Made by a program: the position numbers and the translations under genes. From CBDFLT01 sp965249225 (GTDB lineage Bacteria > Chloroflexota > Dehalococcoidia > Lucifugimonadales > G963668185), in assembly GCA_965249225.1 (NCBI GenBank), contig CBDFLT010000009.1:186001-250000 (forward strand): a stretch of DNA of 64,000 nt, given 5' to 3'. Below are positions 9,004 to 17,889 of the stretch, piece by piece; position 1 is the first letter of the stretch; the number at the start of each line of letters is the position of its first letter. The notes beneath the pieces are model-generated. The model was given only the letters and a program-made list of their open reading frames with translations. It did no database searches and was not told the DNA's origin.

Positions 9004-9190
9004 TTATCCGCTCCTTACTGGGTCTGTGGGTAGAGTTTACACCTGCCGGAGGCCGCGTCAAGACTGTGTTGGGATCAGGCGCTCCAGGGACACGAACACA
9101 AGGCTCACGGCCTCGGACCCCTGAAGGCCGTTCGATTATATCATCTACGCCACAGATATGGAACCGAGGAGTCTTTCCCGCATCGCCTCT

Positions 9191-10582
9191 TTAAAGCGGC
9201 GGCGGTCGCCAGCCGCCCAGGTCCATCTCGATTCGTCGAGCAACCGCCAGCGCCACATCCTCGCGCCATGGCCCGGCTACGACCTGCACCCCGATGGGCA
9301 GCCCCTCGGCCGAGGTGCCACCCCGCACGACCGCCCCAGGCCAGCCGGTCAGATTATAGGCCATGGTGTACAGCTCCGTGAACCTGTGCACAGTTTGATA
9401 GGTACCATGTGGAATAGCGGGGTAGCCATGGACGGGACAGAGTATGACGTCATAATCACCCATGAAGGCCAGCATGGAGCTCCGGTACTCATCCCAACGG
9501 ACCATCATGGCCGTAAGCTCGGCGATGGACGTTGAGCTGTCACCCTCGTAGGCCAGCTCGTTTTCTATAAATGGATGGACCTCAGTGGTCCCTACGCTCT
9601 CTAATACCGCCCGGATGGCGGCGCCGCCATCCGCTCCGAACAGCCCCGCTCCAAACTCCATGGTTTCGTTGAGGGCTTCCGGCATGTCCTCTTCAACGCG
9701 CATGCCTGCGTCGGCCAGGGCCGAGGCGGCATCTCGAATGGCCGCGCTGGTCTCAGCCGTCGGCTTCACGTCGCCGACATCGGTATGGAAGGAGACCCGT
9801 AGGTGGCTTACGTCAACCTCATCGGCGTCGCCCAGGGACATGGGGACCACTCCCGGGTCCACACCGTCCACGCCTGCGATGACCGCCAGCACCAGCGACA
9901 GGTCTTCAACAGACCTGGCCAGCGGACCGATGCCCCACATGGGCTTTTGCAGTCCGTCGGACCGCGGGAAGTGGCCGGTGGCTGGCACACGGCCCGTGTT
10001 GGGCTTAATTCCAGCGATGCCGCAGTAATGGGCCGGTTGACGAATGCTCCCGCCTGAGTCGCTGCCGATGCCAAAGGGCGAACCGCCGGACGCGATGATG
10101 GCCGCTTCGCCTCCGCTGCTGCCTCCAGGGGTCCGCGACAGGTCGTAAGGGTTATTGGTCCTCCCATAGATGAGGTTGTCACTCTCGCCCGCAAGGGACA
10201 GCTCGGGTAGGTTGGTCTTTCCCAGCAGGATCGCGCCTGCGCCTCGCAGCCGCGCCACCACCGTGGCGTCCTGCTCTGGAACAAAGGACGCCCTCCCCTT
10301 CGTGCCCCCCGTGGACACCACGCCGGCCGTCTCCAGGGCGTCCTTGATGGTCATGGGCACTCCGTGCAACCGGCCTTTGTAGTTTCCCTTCGCCAGCGCT
10401 GAGTCGGCCGCCCGGGCCTCGGAAAGCGCTCGCTCCGCAGTCACTACGACGACGGCGTTCAGCGCGGGGTTGACCTCTTCGATGCGGCGTAGGTGGGCGT
10501 CGACTACTTCCTCCGACGACACCTGCTTCTCACGGATCATCTTCGCCAGGGAGGTCGCCGATTCGAAGACCAGTTCGTCCAT
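9191..10582 (-). CDS. amidase signature family hydrolase
   Basis: A 463-residue amidase with the complete Ser-cisSer-Lys triad: Lys80 in VPMTIKDALE, the cis-Ser at 156 in TPGGSSGGE, and nucleophile Ser179 in GSDSGGSIRQPA (numbering from the ATG at 10582). A reading from a TTG at 10630 adds 16 residues but lacks a ribosome site, whereas GGGAG precedes the chosen ATG. It resembles GatA, but no gatB or gatC is nearby, so a stand-alone catabolic amidase cleaving an amide to acid plus ammonia is more likely. It may supply acids or nitrogen from dissolved organic matter; the substrate is not readable. Confidence 0.88.
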   Translation of the reverse strand: MDELVFESATSLAKMIREKQVSSEEVVDAHLRRIEEVNPALNAVVVVTAERALSEARAADSALAKGNYKGRLHGVPMTIKDALETAGVVSTGGTKGRASFVPEQDATVVARLRGAGAILLGKTNLPELSLAGESDNLIYGRTNNPYDLSRTPGGSSGGEAAIIASGGSPFGIGSDSGGSIRQPAHYCGIAGIKPNTGRVPATGHFPRSDGLQKPMWGIGPLARSVEDLSLVLAVIAGVDGVDPGVVPMSLGDADEVDVSHLRVSFHTDVGDVKPTAETSAAIRDAASALADAGMRVEEDMPEALNETMEFGAGLFGADGGAAIRAVLESVGTTEVHPFIENELAYEGDSSTSIAELTAMMVRWDEYRSSMLAFMGDYDVILCPVHGYPAIPHGTYQTVHRFTELYTMAYNLTGWPGAVVRGGTSAEGLPIGVQVVAGPWREDVALAVARRIEMDLGGWRPPPL

Positions 10583-10850
10583 TTCACCACTCCCGATTTC
10601 CGGATTGTCCCGGAATGCTTCCGAGCTCAAGCGGCGGCCGGAAATTATCCCAGAACCCGCACCGTTTGCGTCCCTCCATGCGGTCCTGCATCCGAGTTAC
10701 CCCACCCCTGGCAACGAAGAGGGAAAGGAGACACTCACGGGGAAGCCATGCACAGGAACGGCAGGCTTGACAACGACATCGTCCCAAGGCTACGGAAAAC
10801 CCAGGAATGCAAAAGGGGACGACGCAGGGAGGCTACCTATCTCTATTCAA

Positions 10851-10890
10851 GAGGCCTCCCGGCGGTTTACCAACACACCCGGGAGGCCTC
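10851..10890 (-). terminator. strong hairpin downstream of the ABC binding-protein gene
   Basis: A perfect 12-bp stem (10851-10862 with 10879-10890) encloses a 16-base loop. It lies about 20 bases past the stop of the 10913-12298 gene. No clear U-tract follows on the minus strand, so it may be a transcript-stabilising 3' end as much as an intrinsic terminator. The rest of the 330-base gap (10583-10912) holds no convincing gene. Confidence 0.55.
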
Positions 10891-10912
10891 TATACAGACT
10901 CTTGAGCCTGCG

Positions 10913-12298
10913 TTACTGGCGGGTTGCCAGCCACTCTCTGAAGTTCTCTACCGCCTCAGGGTTCGCGTCCCGCCATCTCTCCATCGTCTCCTGACCAAGC
11001 TTGGCGGCCTCTGCGGGGGTCATATCCCCGGTAAAAATGCTACCGCCGGCAGGATAGAGCCAGTCATCTATCACAGGTGGACCGATGAACCACAGCCCAA
11101 ACGCCGACCCTTTTACGAAGGTCAGATCGTACCTGTCCTCGTCAAGGCCGGGTTTTAGCCACTCCCGCTCGAACCGCGTGCTCCCCATTATCGCCCCGGT
11201 GATGTCGTACTGGGCCCGCATGCGCTCGGACTCGTGCATCAAGGCGATGAAGTCCGCGGCCGCTTGTTTGTGGTCGGACCATTGGGTTACGGAGATGTAG
11301 TGGATGCCCAGGGGCTGTTTGGTCCCAAGGGCTCCATCCGTAAAGCGCGGGGTGAGCATCACACCGATATTGTCTCTCCCCATCGACCTCGCCCACTGCT
11401 CGATCGCGGACTCGCCGGACATGACCATCGCCGCTTTACCCTGGGGGAACAGGTCCCAGCCCACGTAACTCGGGATCGACATCACTTCATCAACGAAGAA
11501 ATCGTTGTCGATCAGCTCTTGTATGCGAGTCCACGTCTCGACGTACTCAGGGTCGTCCAGCTTGGCGCCACTGCCGAGATAAGCGTCGTACCACTCCTGC
11601 GTGGTGTTCAGCCCTTGTGCCTGGATCATCATCCAGGGAAGGTCGACCAACCACTGGTCTTGCAACCCGAAGGCGATGGGCGTAATCCCGATGGCGTTGA
11701 GCGCATCGCCGGCCGCCAGGAACTCGTCCCAGGTCTGTGGCGGATTATCGGGATCAAGGCCAGCCTGCTCGAACAGCAGTTTGTTGTAAGTCCAGTACAT
11801 ACCGACATTGTAGAGCGGCGCGGAGAAGGTTTCGCCCCGCCACGAGGCATATGCTTTCTGGACCGGGACGATGTCATCGAGCACCTCTGGGATGAGATCG
11901 TCCAGTGGTGCAAGGTCGCCGTTCCACATGGAATCGAGCATCCAACCCGACGCCCAGAAGAACTGGAGATCGGGTCCCTCTCGCGCCGCCGCGGCGGCTA
12001 TGGCGGTTGGAGTCAGGCTCTCCACGGTCTGCCGGACTAGTTTGATGTCGATGTGAGGATTCCGCGCCTCATAGATCTCGGCCGTGTCCTTCAGCCATCT
12101 CTCCCAACCAGGCAGCTCCTCTTCACCCCACCACCAAAACACGAGGTCGAACGACTCAGGAGGCTCAGGGGCCACCTCCACCTCCACGATCTTCTCCACA
12201 ATCACCTCTTTGTCTTCGCCGCAGGCCGAGGCCAATAGCCCTAGTAGCCCCAGCCCGATGGCAAACGCCACCAAATGCCTGTATCGTCCACTAAACAT
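10913..12298 (-). CDS. ABC transporter extracellular solute-binding lipoprotein (family 1, sugar type)
   Basis: A 461-residue binding lipoprotein. The signal peptide ends in lipobox LASAC (Cys at about 26), followed by the acidic, repetitive VEKIVEVEV spacer often seen in Chloroflexota lipoproteins. The mature domain matches family 1 solute-binding proteins, with DLVFWWWGEEELPGW at the N-terminus and YNKLLFEQAGLDP and PQTWDEFLAAGDAL in the middle. Such proteins deliver oligosaccharides or polyols to a MalFG-type permease, but no permease or ATPase gene adjoins, so it is an orphan whose partner must lie elsewhere. A GGAG-type ribosome site precedes the ATG. A strong hairpin follows the stop. 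Confidence 0.9.
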   Translation of the reverse strand: MFSGRYRHLVAFAIGLGLLGLLASACGEDKEVIVEKIVEVEVAPEPPESFDLVFWWWGEEELPGWERWLKDTAEIYEARNPHIDIKLVRQTVESLTPTAIAAAAAREGPDLQFFWASGWMLDSMWNGDLAPLDDLIPEVLDDIVPVQKAYASWRGETFSAPLYNVGMYWTYNKLLFEQAGLDPDNPPQTWDEFLAAGDALNAIGITPIAFGLQDQWLVDLPWMMIQAQGLNTTQEWYDAYLGSGAKLDDPEYVETWTRIQELIDNDFFVDEVMSIPSYVGWDLFPQGKAAMVMSGESAIEQWARSMGRDNIGVMLTPRFTDGALGTKQPLGIHYISVTQWSDHKQAAADFIALMHESERMRAQYDITGAIMGSTRFEREWLKPGLDEDRYDLTFVKGSAFGLWFIGPPVIDDWLYPAGGSIFTGDMTPAEAAKLGQETMERWRDANPEAVENFREWLATRQ

Positions 12299-12355
12299 GT
12301 CCTTCTCTCCTTCTACTACAACTACTACAAAATCTTCAGCACTCGGGAGTTGGGA

Positions 12356-12384
12356 TTCATAACAAAGCCGTGGATTCGTCGCAA
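12356..12384 (-). promoter_or_regulatory. candidate sigma70-type promoter of the binding-protein gene
   Basis: On the minus strand, TTGCGA and TATGAA are separated by 17 bases, about 55 bases upstream of the 12298 start codon. Each hexamer matches four of six consensus bases. Confidence 0.35.
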
Positions 12385-12520
12385 GGTCTCAGCGCGTACA
12401 ATCACGGTGCCAACCTTACCAGGTAATCCACCGGTGTCAAGCCTAGGATAACAAGGTACCTGTCACCAAACCCGCCGCTGACCTGGGACAGACTAAATGT
12501 CCGCTCAGAGGCCGTGGTGG

Positions 12521-13546
12521 CTACCTGAAATGTGGCATTACCTTTTCACCGATAAGCCTCATGGACCGTTCGACATGTCGGGGGTCCATTTCCCCGGTGT
12601 CGAGGGTGGACAGCAGGTTGCGAACACCCAGGTCTCTCAACTCGGCGATCTGGTCGGCGGCCTGACCAGGTGTCCCCACGATGAACGCCTCCTGAAAGTC
12701 ATGCTCCACGGGATCGATCGGCGGAGTGTGGACTCCGGCGGGGTTGTATTGCTCTAGGGCCTGGTGTTCGTGGGCCATCCGACGCCGATGGCCCTCCTCG
12801 GCCACCTCCCGAGCCTCGGAGTAATCGTCCGCCACGAACATATGTCTGGCCACCCACGTCTCATCGAGGACCCTTTCCGCGGTCTCTTCGGACAGCCCCG
12901 CCTCTTGCATGGCCTCGTGGTATATTCCAAGCAGCCTGCTGATGTCCTCTTTCGAGTGAACCGCCAGGAGGATGGGACGGCCGACTTTGGCCATGGCGAC
13001 GATGGAACCTTCGCTCGAGCACGCCCGGACCAGCGGCGGGTGTGGCTTCTGGTAAGGCCGTGGCCGTAGCATGGGAAAGGCCACATGGAAAAACTTCCCC
13101 TCGTACCGCAGGTTCTCGGTTGTCCACGCCTTCACGAGAAGGTCTTCGGCCTCGGCCAGGCGTTGCCGTCCCTCTTCCAGGGTCAGGCCGAAGCCGATGT
13201 ACTCGTAGTGGTTGAAGCTGGAGCCTCGCCCGATGCCCACGATGAGCCGCCCATGACTCAGGTTGTCCAGAAGGGTGGCCTGAGCGGCCAACCGCACCGG
13301 ATGGTGCAGGGCCAACTGGACCACGGCGAACCCTATCTTCACCCGCTTCGTCCTGACGGCCACGGCGGCGCCGAATGTCAGGGGGTCGACGTAGGCGGTG
13401 GTGCCGTCGAAGTGGTGCTCGGTTAGCCACACCGCGTCGAATCCGACCTCCTCGGCCAGCTCCGCCTCACGCAATGCGCTGTCGATCACCTGCCCGTCGT
13501 TTTCCGGGTTTCGGCTTAGCGGGAACATGAAGGTCCCAAAGCGCAT
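12521..13546 (-). CDS. LLM-class (luciferase-like) flavin-dependent oxidoreductase
   Basis: A 341-residue bacterial-luciferase-like monooxygenase. Family marks are AELAEEVGFDAVWLTEHHF near the N-terminus, the barrel segment RVKIGFAVVQLALHHPVRLA, GRLIVGIGRGSS, the RPRPYQKPHPPLVRA loop, and the closing GTPGQAADQIAELRDLG. Members use reduced F420 or FMNH2 with O2 to oxidise diverse carbon or sulfur compounds. No flavin reductase is adjacent. This type is expanded in SAR202 genomes, where a role in attacking recalcitrant organic matter has been proposed; the substrate here is unknown. AGGAGAG precedes the ATG. A second, broken member of the same family lies about 1.5 kb away. Confidence 0.9.
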   Translation of the reverse strand: MRFGTFMFPLSRNPENDGQVIDSALREAELAEEVGFDAVWLTEHHFDGTTAYVDPLTFGAAVAVRTKRVKIGFAVVQLALHHPVRLAAQATLLDNLSHGRLIVGIGRGSSFNHYEYIGFGLTLEEGRQRLAEAEDLLVKAWTTENLRYEGKFFHVAFPMLRPRPYQKPHPPLVRACSSEGSIVAMAKVGRPILLAVHSKEDISRLLGIYHEAMQEAGLSEETAERVLDETWVARHMFVADDYSEAREVAEEGHRRRMAHEHQALEQYNPAGVHTPPIDPVEHDFQEAFIVGTPGQAADQIAELRDLGVRNLLSTLDTGEMDPRHVERSMRLIGEKVMPHFR

Positions 13547-13613
13547 GAGGCTCTCCTGGCGCTGGGCGGCTCTCAGACTTGTGTCAATGCCTTAAATCCA
13601 CACGCGGTCCCGG

Positions 13614-14984
13614 CTATGGCGCGGGGTTGATGTTGAAGTTCAGCCGGAAGAAGTTCGCCGGGTCGTACTTGCGCTTGACCTGCACCAGTCGCTCGTAGTT
13701 CGGCCCATACGACGATCGGACCGGTTCCACGCCGCAGTCGTCCTCAGATAGGTAGTTCACGTACCGTCTTTTGGACAAAAAGCGCCCCATTTCTTTGTAA
13801 GTCTCCCGGGTCCAAGTCACGTTCTCGTCGGTGTCTGTGGGATCGAGCCAGACCGAAATCATGAGGAAGTCGTACCCCGGATTGCGGTGAGGGTAGGCGG
13901 TCGCAGTGTCGGGCACGCGAGTCACTTCCCCGTGGAAGAGCTCGAGGCCTAGGCCGCTCATCGGCGATGGGCAGCTCGCGAAGCAATCGACCATCGTGTC
14001 GATGGCGTCGTCAGATAGCTCCTCGACGAAGCTCGACTTGTAGTAGTTAAGGGAGCCCGCCGGATTGGCTTCATCGGCCATCATATTCACGGCCGTATAG
14101 GGCGTCGGGCCGATCTCGGTCTGGACCGGCGACCCGAAAGTGAGCAGAGGCTGGAGGTCCTTCTCGGCCTGTTCCGGAGGGTCGAGATGACAGAAGGCCG
14201 CAGCGGCCATCTTCTGTCCAGAGCCGTCTGGCGCATGAACGAGGTCCACATTGACGGCGAGCTCGTCCGGCAAGGCGGCCGTGAAGTCTCGATAGAACCG
14301 CAGAAACTCGCCGGCAGCACGGTACGGGTGGAGGACCACCCCCCAGGTGACCATAGGTCCCACGGCATAGAGACGATACTCGAAGGATGCTACCACACCG
14401 AAGTTGCCGCCGCCGCCGCGCAGCGCCCAAAAGAGATCCTCGTTCTCCTCTTCGCTGGCCACGAGTATACGGCCGTCGGCGGTCACCACCTCGGCCGAAA
14501 TAAGGTTGTCGGCCGCCAAACCGTACTTCCCCATGAGCCAGCCGATGCCACCGCCGAGCGTCAGTCCGGCTATCCCGGTGGTCGAAACGACGCCGCCGGT
14601 CACTGCGAGCCCGTGTAGCTGGGTCTCACGGTTGAACTCCCTCCAGGTTACACCACCCTGCGCTCGCGCGGTTCGCCTCGCCGGATCGACGTGGATGCCC
14701 TTCATCCTCGATAGGTCGATCATGATCCCACCTTCGGTCGTGCCCTTGCCGGCGATGCTGTGCCCGCCTCCTCGGATCGAGACCTCGAATCCGTTCTCGC
14801 GGGCGAAGTTCACCACAGCTACGATATCGCCCACACCCTGGCACTGAGCGATGAGCGCCGGGCGTTTGTCGATTATGCCGTTGAAGACGCAACGCGTCTG
14901 CTCGTAGCCCGTATCTCTTGGACGAAGAAGGGCTCCCTCGAACCCCTCCAGCGCAGCCATCAGATCATCAGTTAGATCCGTCAT
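13614..14984 (-). CDS. FAD-linked oxidase with berberine-bridge-enzyme C-terminus
   Basis: A 456-residue PCMH-type FAD oxidoreductase with a BBE C-terminal domain. The FAD-binding part shows SIRGGGHSIAG, whose His is the usual site of 8-alpha covalent flavin attachment, then GLTLGGGIGWLMGKYGL and WALRGGGGNFGVV. The second (6-S-cysteinyl) attachment Cys is not evident, so single covalent linkage is likely. The C-terminus YGPNYERLVQVKRKYDPANF is the BBE substrate/flavin lid. Relatives oxidise alcohols, sugars or alkaloid-like amines using O2. It sits between two luciferase-like genes on the same strand, which suggests a small oxidative catabolic cluster. Confidence 0.88.
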   Translation of the reverse strand: MTDLTDDLMAALEGFEGALLRPRDTGYEQTRCVFNGIIDKRPALIAQCQGVGDIVAVVNFARENGFEVSIRGGGHSIAGKGTTEGGIMIDLSRMKGIHVDPARRTARAQGGVTWREFNRETQLHGLAVTGGVVSTTGIAGLTLGGGIGWLMGKYGLAADNLISAEVVTADGRILVASEEENEDLFWALRGGGGNFGVVASFEYRLYAVGPMVTWGVVLHPYRAAGEFLRFYRDFTAALPDELAVNVDLVHAPDGSGQKMAAAAFCHLDPPEQAEKDLQPLLTFGSPVQTEIGPTPYTAVNMMADEANPAGSLNYYKSSFVEELSDDAIDTMVDCFASCPSPMSGLGLELFHGEVTRVPDTATAYPHRNPGYDFLMISVWLDPTDTDENVTWTRETYKEMGRFLSKRRYVNYLSEDDCGVEPVRSSYGPNYERLVQVKRKYDPANFFRLNFNINPAP

Positions 14985-15056
14985 TCGTCCACCTGTCTTC
15001 TAGCTCAAGATGCAGAAGGAAGATTCCCCACATCAATATGACCTGCCACCGGTCTT

Positions 15057-16104
15057 TTAGTTCCTGAACGCGGGGATCACATGCTTCCCAAATAGCTCTA
15101 TGGACCGCATGGTCTTCTCGTGGGGCATCTGATCGCTCTGCATCATAAGGATGATCTGGTCGGCACCCGACTCCTGATGGCGCTTGACTCCTTCGATACA
15201 GCTTTCAGGGTCTCCAGCCACGATTATGCCCTGCTCGGAGAGGGTCCGGGCATCCAGTTCCCGAAAGACATCCAGTTCGAACTTTTTCGCTCCCTCTTCA
15301 AGGCCCGAGTCCTTGCCAAGCATGGTCCTGAAGGCCATTTCAAGATGGTCCGGAACACCACCCCAGGCGTTCAACAGATTTTTATATAAATCTACCTGGT
15401 CTCTCGAGTAAGGGCGGCCAGGGCCCATTGCGGCCTTAATGGCCTGGGCACCCAGCTCCTGCGCCTCTTCGTTATTGTCTCCACAGTGCCCTACGGTGTA
15501 GTTTGCCCACTGATCGTTGATGAAAGCCCCCACCGGCTTGGCCCTCTTGACATCGGTCTTGTACTCTCGAATTTGCTCAGCCAGGGTAATCGGTGCGTAG
15601 GAGGAGTACGTCAGGACACCTACACCTTTCTCCGCGGCTATCTTATACATCACAGAATCGCGAAGTGGACACCCAGATAGGAGGATGAGGCTTCTGGAAA
15701 GGCTTGGGTTGAATGCGTCGAAGCGGGACATCTCAAAACCGGCCCTTCCATGAGAACTCATCCCTGAGCCATATTTGAGGTATCATTTCGATGGCCTCCT
15801 CCCACATGGCCCGGGAGTCCCTGGGGTCTACACCGAATCCCTCGTGCTCATAGGCGGTACTGCGGCCGGTGCCGAACCCCAGCCGGATTCGCTTGGTTAT
15901 CCAGCTCAGGGCACCGTAGACAACCTCTGGACAGGAGGACGCGGAGAAGGTGTTCAGGAAATGGTGCTCCGTAAACCACAGATATTCGAAGCCCACCTCG
16001 TCGGCGAGGACACACTGCTCCAGCGTTTCCTCCACCAGGCTGTTCTCGTCCACCACTCCATCGGAGAAAGGACGCTCCATCTCAAAGAGCAGTCCAAATT
16101 TCAT
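15057..16104 (-). pseudogene. broken LLM-class (luciferase-like) oxidoreductase
   Basis: The N-terminal part (16104 to 15733) reads as a normal luciferase-like protein up to SWKGRF, then hits TGA at 15735-15733. Reading on in the same frame past the TGA gives DVPLRRIQPKPFQKPHPPIW, the expected conserved loop, so the TGA replaces a sense codon, probably Trp. About 60 bases later the frame is lost at GGGTGTCC (15667-15674, minus strand); the rest of the enzyme (SGCPLRDSVMYK... to the C-terminus at 15057) continues in another frame. The shift is explained by loss of one 8-base unit of a GGGTGTC-type direct repeat. Two independent lesions argue for a real pseudogene rather than one sequencing error. 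A good GGGAG site still precedes the ATG. Confidence 0.82.
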
Positions 16105-16342
16105 GAGGGGTCTCCCGCCCGTACACGCCTAACGTTACTGAGCCGAAAATTACTATAGCGACTACCTTGCGGAAAAAGGGAAGGCGTATCCAGAATGAAG
16201 TAGAGCCTAGCACCGCCTCTTAGGGGTGTCAAACACTCGAAGACGGGCCCGACGCCGTCATTACCTGTGTCCATATAACTCTGTGCCATAATGGAAGCAT
16301 CGCCGAATTAGGATTCTGAAAATTTGGCGACGGGAGGCGACC

Positions 16343-17596
16343 GTGCCGAAACGAGTACATCACGTAGTAAGACGGCCGGGGAGGAGACCGGAAGACCCGG
16401 ATGTGGAGATACCCGTCGCAGAAGACCTGGGCACAATCCCAGGCATCCCGCTAAGGGAACGGGACCTCTCCTTCTACAGCAGGGTATATCCTCTGGAAGA
16501 CGTCGACTCAAATACCACCGCTGACATAGCATGGGGTCTTACCGTATTAAACGAGGAGATGGCTAAGCAGCGGAATAAGTATGACGAAATATACGATCGT
16601 GACGACAAAGAAGCGGACGTCTCTGGTGAATTGGAGCCTATGGCTCCGTCTGATCACACAAGAGACGTCACAGAGGACATTCGCCAAAAGGCCAGGGAGA
16701 TAGGTTTCGGTGAGGTAGGATTCACCAAATACGATCGAAGGTACACATATACCACCAAAAAAACTTGGGCCAAGTTCGACCATGCTATCTGTTTGGCCCT
16801 GGAGCAGGACTACGTACAGACTGAAGCCACCCCCAGCATGGAGTCCGAGGAGGCCCACTTCGGCACCTATGAGATTGGAGCAGCCCTTTCTCTAAAGCTG
16901 GCTTCTTACATTCGCTCGATAGGCTACCACGCTCAGATCCACAGTCCTACAGATAGCAGCGGAGCCTATATACCCATGTTCGTGAGCGCCGGTCTGGGTC
17001 AACTGGGGGCCAACGGTCAGCTTCTGTCGCCTCACTTTGGGTCCCGGTCCCGGCTGACTATAGTCACTACCGACGCTCCGGTAAAGCACGATAAACCGAT
17101 AGACTACGGCATAAACAAATTCTGCCAGCTCTGCCAGGTATGCGTGAACCGCTGCCCCGGTCGAGCCTTGACTCGGGACAAGATTTGGTGGCGCGGCGCG
17201 GAGAAGAACAAGGTCATCTACAAGCAATGTTTTCCAATCATGTCCAGCTACGAGGGCTGTGGTGTCTGTATCAAGGTTTGCCCCATCCAGCGCTACGGAA
17301 TGAAGCCGGTGATGGAGCACTATATTGCTACTGATCAAGTGCTGGGCAAGGGCACCCATAACCTGGAGGGTTACTCCATGCGGGGCAAGGTGTATTTCGG
17401 CCCCGGCGAAATGCCCCACTTCGACCGTCAGCTCTTCATGTTCCCTCACGGACTAAAGGAAGATGTGGTCTTCCACGAGTTCAAGAAGAAGCTGGACGAG
17501 GATGGTATGCCATCCAATGAAGAATTAACGGATTTCGCCACCAAGGTCGGAGAAATCCTAGAGGAAAAAACTTCCACTACCCGGTCGGGTACCTAA
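16343..17596 (+). CDS. reductive-dehalogenase-like corrinoid/iron-sulfur protein
   Basis: A 417-residue protein related to the reductive dehalogenase catalytic subunit RdhA and, more distantly, to epoxyqueuosine reductase QueG. The B12-binding type core is seen in SAGLGQLGANGQLLSPHFG and RLTIVTTDAPV. Two [4Fe-4S] motifs follow: Cys261, 264, 267, 271 and Cys296, 306, 309, 313. There is no twin-arginine signal peptide and no rdhB membrane anchor gene beside it, so it is probably cytoplasmic, unlike respiratory RdhA. It may serve catabolic dehalogenation or another corrinoid-dependent reduction. The GTG start has GGGAGG at good spacing. A regular RdhA is usually about 450-500 residues, so this one is slightly short. 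Confidence 0.82.
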   Translation: MPKRVHHVVRRPGRRPEDPDVEIPVAEDLGTIPGIPLRERDLSFYSRVYPLEDVDSNTTADIAWGLTVLNEEMAKQRNKYDEIYDRDDKEADVSGELEPMAPSDHTRDVTEDIRQKAREIGFGEVGFTKYDRRYTYTTKKTWAKFDHAICLALEQDYVQTEATPSMESEEAHFGTYEIGAALSLKLASYIRSIGYHAQIHSPTDSSGAYIPMFVSAGLGQLGANGQLLSPHFGSRSRLTIVTTDAPVKHDKPIDYGINKFCQLCQVCVNRCPGRALTRDKIWWRGAEKNKVIYKQCFPIMSSYEGCGVCIKVCPIQRYGMKPVMEHYIATDQVLGKGTHNLEGYSMRGKVYFGPGEMPHFDRQLFMFPHGLKEDVVFHEFKKKLDEDGMPSNEELTDFATKVGEILEEKTSTTRSGT

Positions 17597-17623
17597 AGCC
17601 AGTAAGGTCTATCTCTTAAACAA

Positions 17624-17836
17624 GTGGTCAAACGAGGTCAGTTCGAAAAGAAACACCTGGATGCTCTGTATGAGGAGCTGAGGCGAAACTGGAAGGGAAA
17701 AACAGAGTACGAACAGCTACTTCGAGACCTCAATTTGGGCGTTGCCCTCTTTGATGCTGGCCGCCCCATAAGCAATGAGATAGATCCCAGGGTGATAGCT
17801 CTTATAGAGAAACACAAACCCCAAAAGCAGCTTTGA
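17624..17836 (+). CDS. small conserved-looking hypothetical protein
   Basis: A 70-residue ORF starting 27 bases after the reductive-dehalogenase-like gene. It is charged and helical, with RRNWKGKTEYEQLLRDLNLG then DPRVIALIEKHKP at the C-terminus, a composition that looks like real protein. The GTG start lacks a strong ribosome site. No function is recognised. Its position suggests co-transcription with the upstream Fe-S protein. Confidence 0.5.
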   Translation: MVKRGQFEKKHLDALYEELRRNWKGKTEYEQLLRDLNLGVALFDAGRPISNEIDPRVIALIEKHKPQKQL

Positions 17837-17843
17837 CCTGCCC

Positions 17844-17887
17844 CCGGTTAAGGTCGGGGCACCCCTTATAGTACGGAGCGTCATGCC
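17844..17887 (+). repeat. imperfect direct repeat, copy A
   Basis: A 44-base segment starting CCGGTTAAGGTCGGGGCA and ending GTCATGCC that recurs with a few changes and one deleted base at 18320-18362. The two copies bracket the 17890-18327 ORF. Confidence 0.8.
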
Positions 17888-17889
17888 TG

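Noticed and set aside
10584..10787. A 67-residue minus-strand ORF before the amidase gene
   Set aside because: Cys/Arg/Gly-rich composition, no ribosome site, no motif.
16101..16289. A 62-residue minus-strand ORF upstream of the broken luciferase-like gene
   Set aside because: No ribosome site or recognisable motif, and it runs into the start of the next gene.
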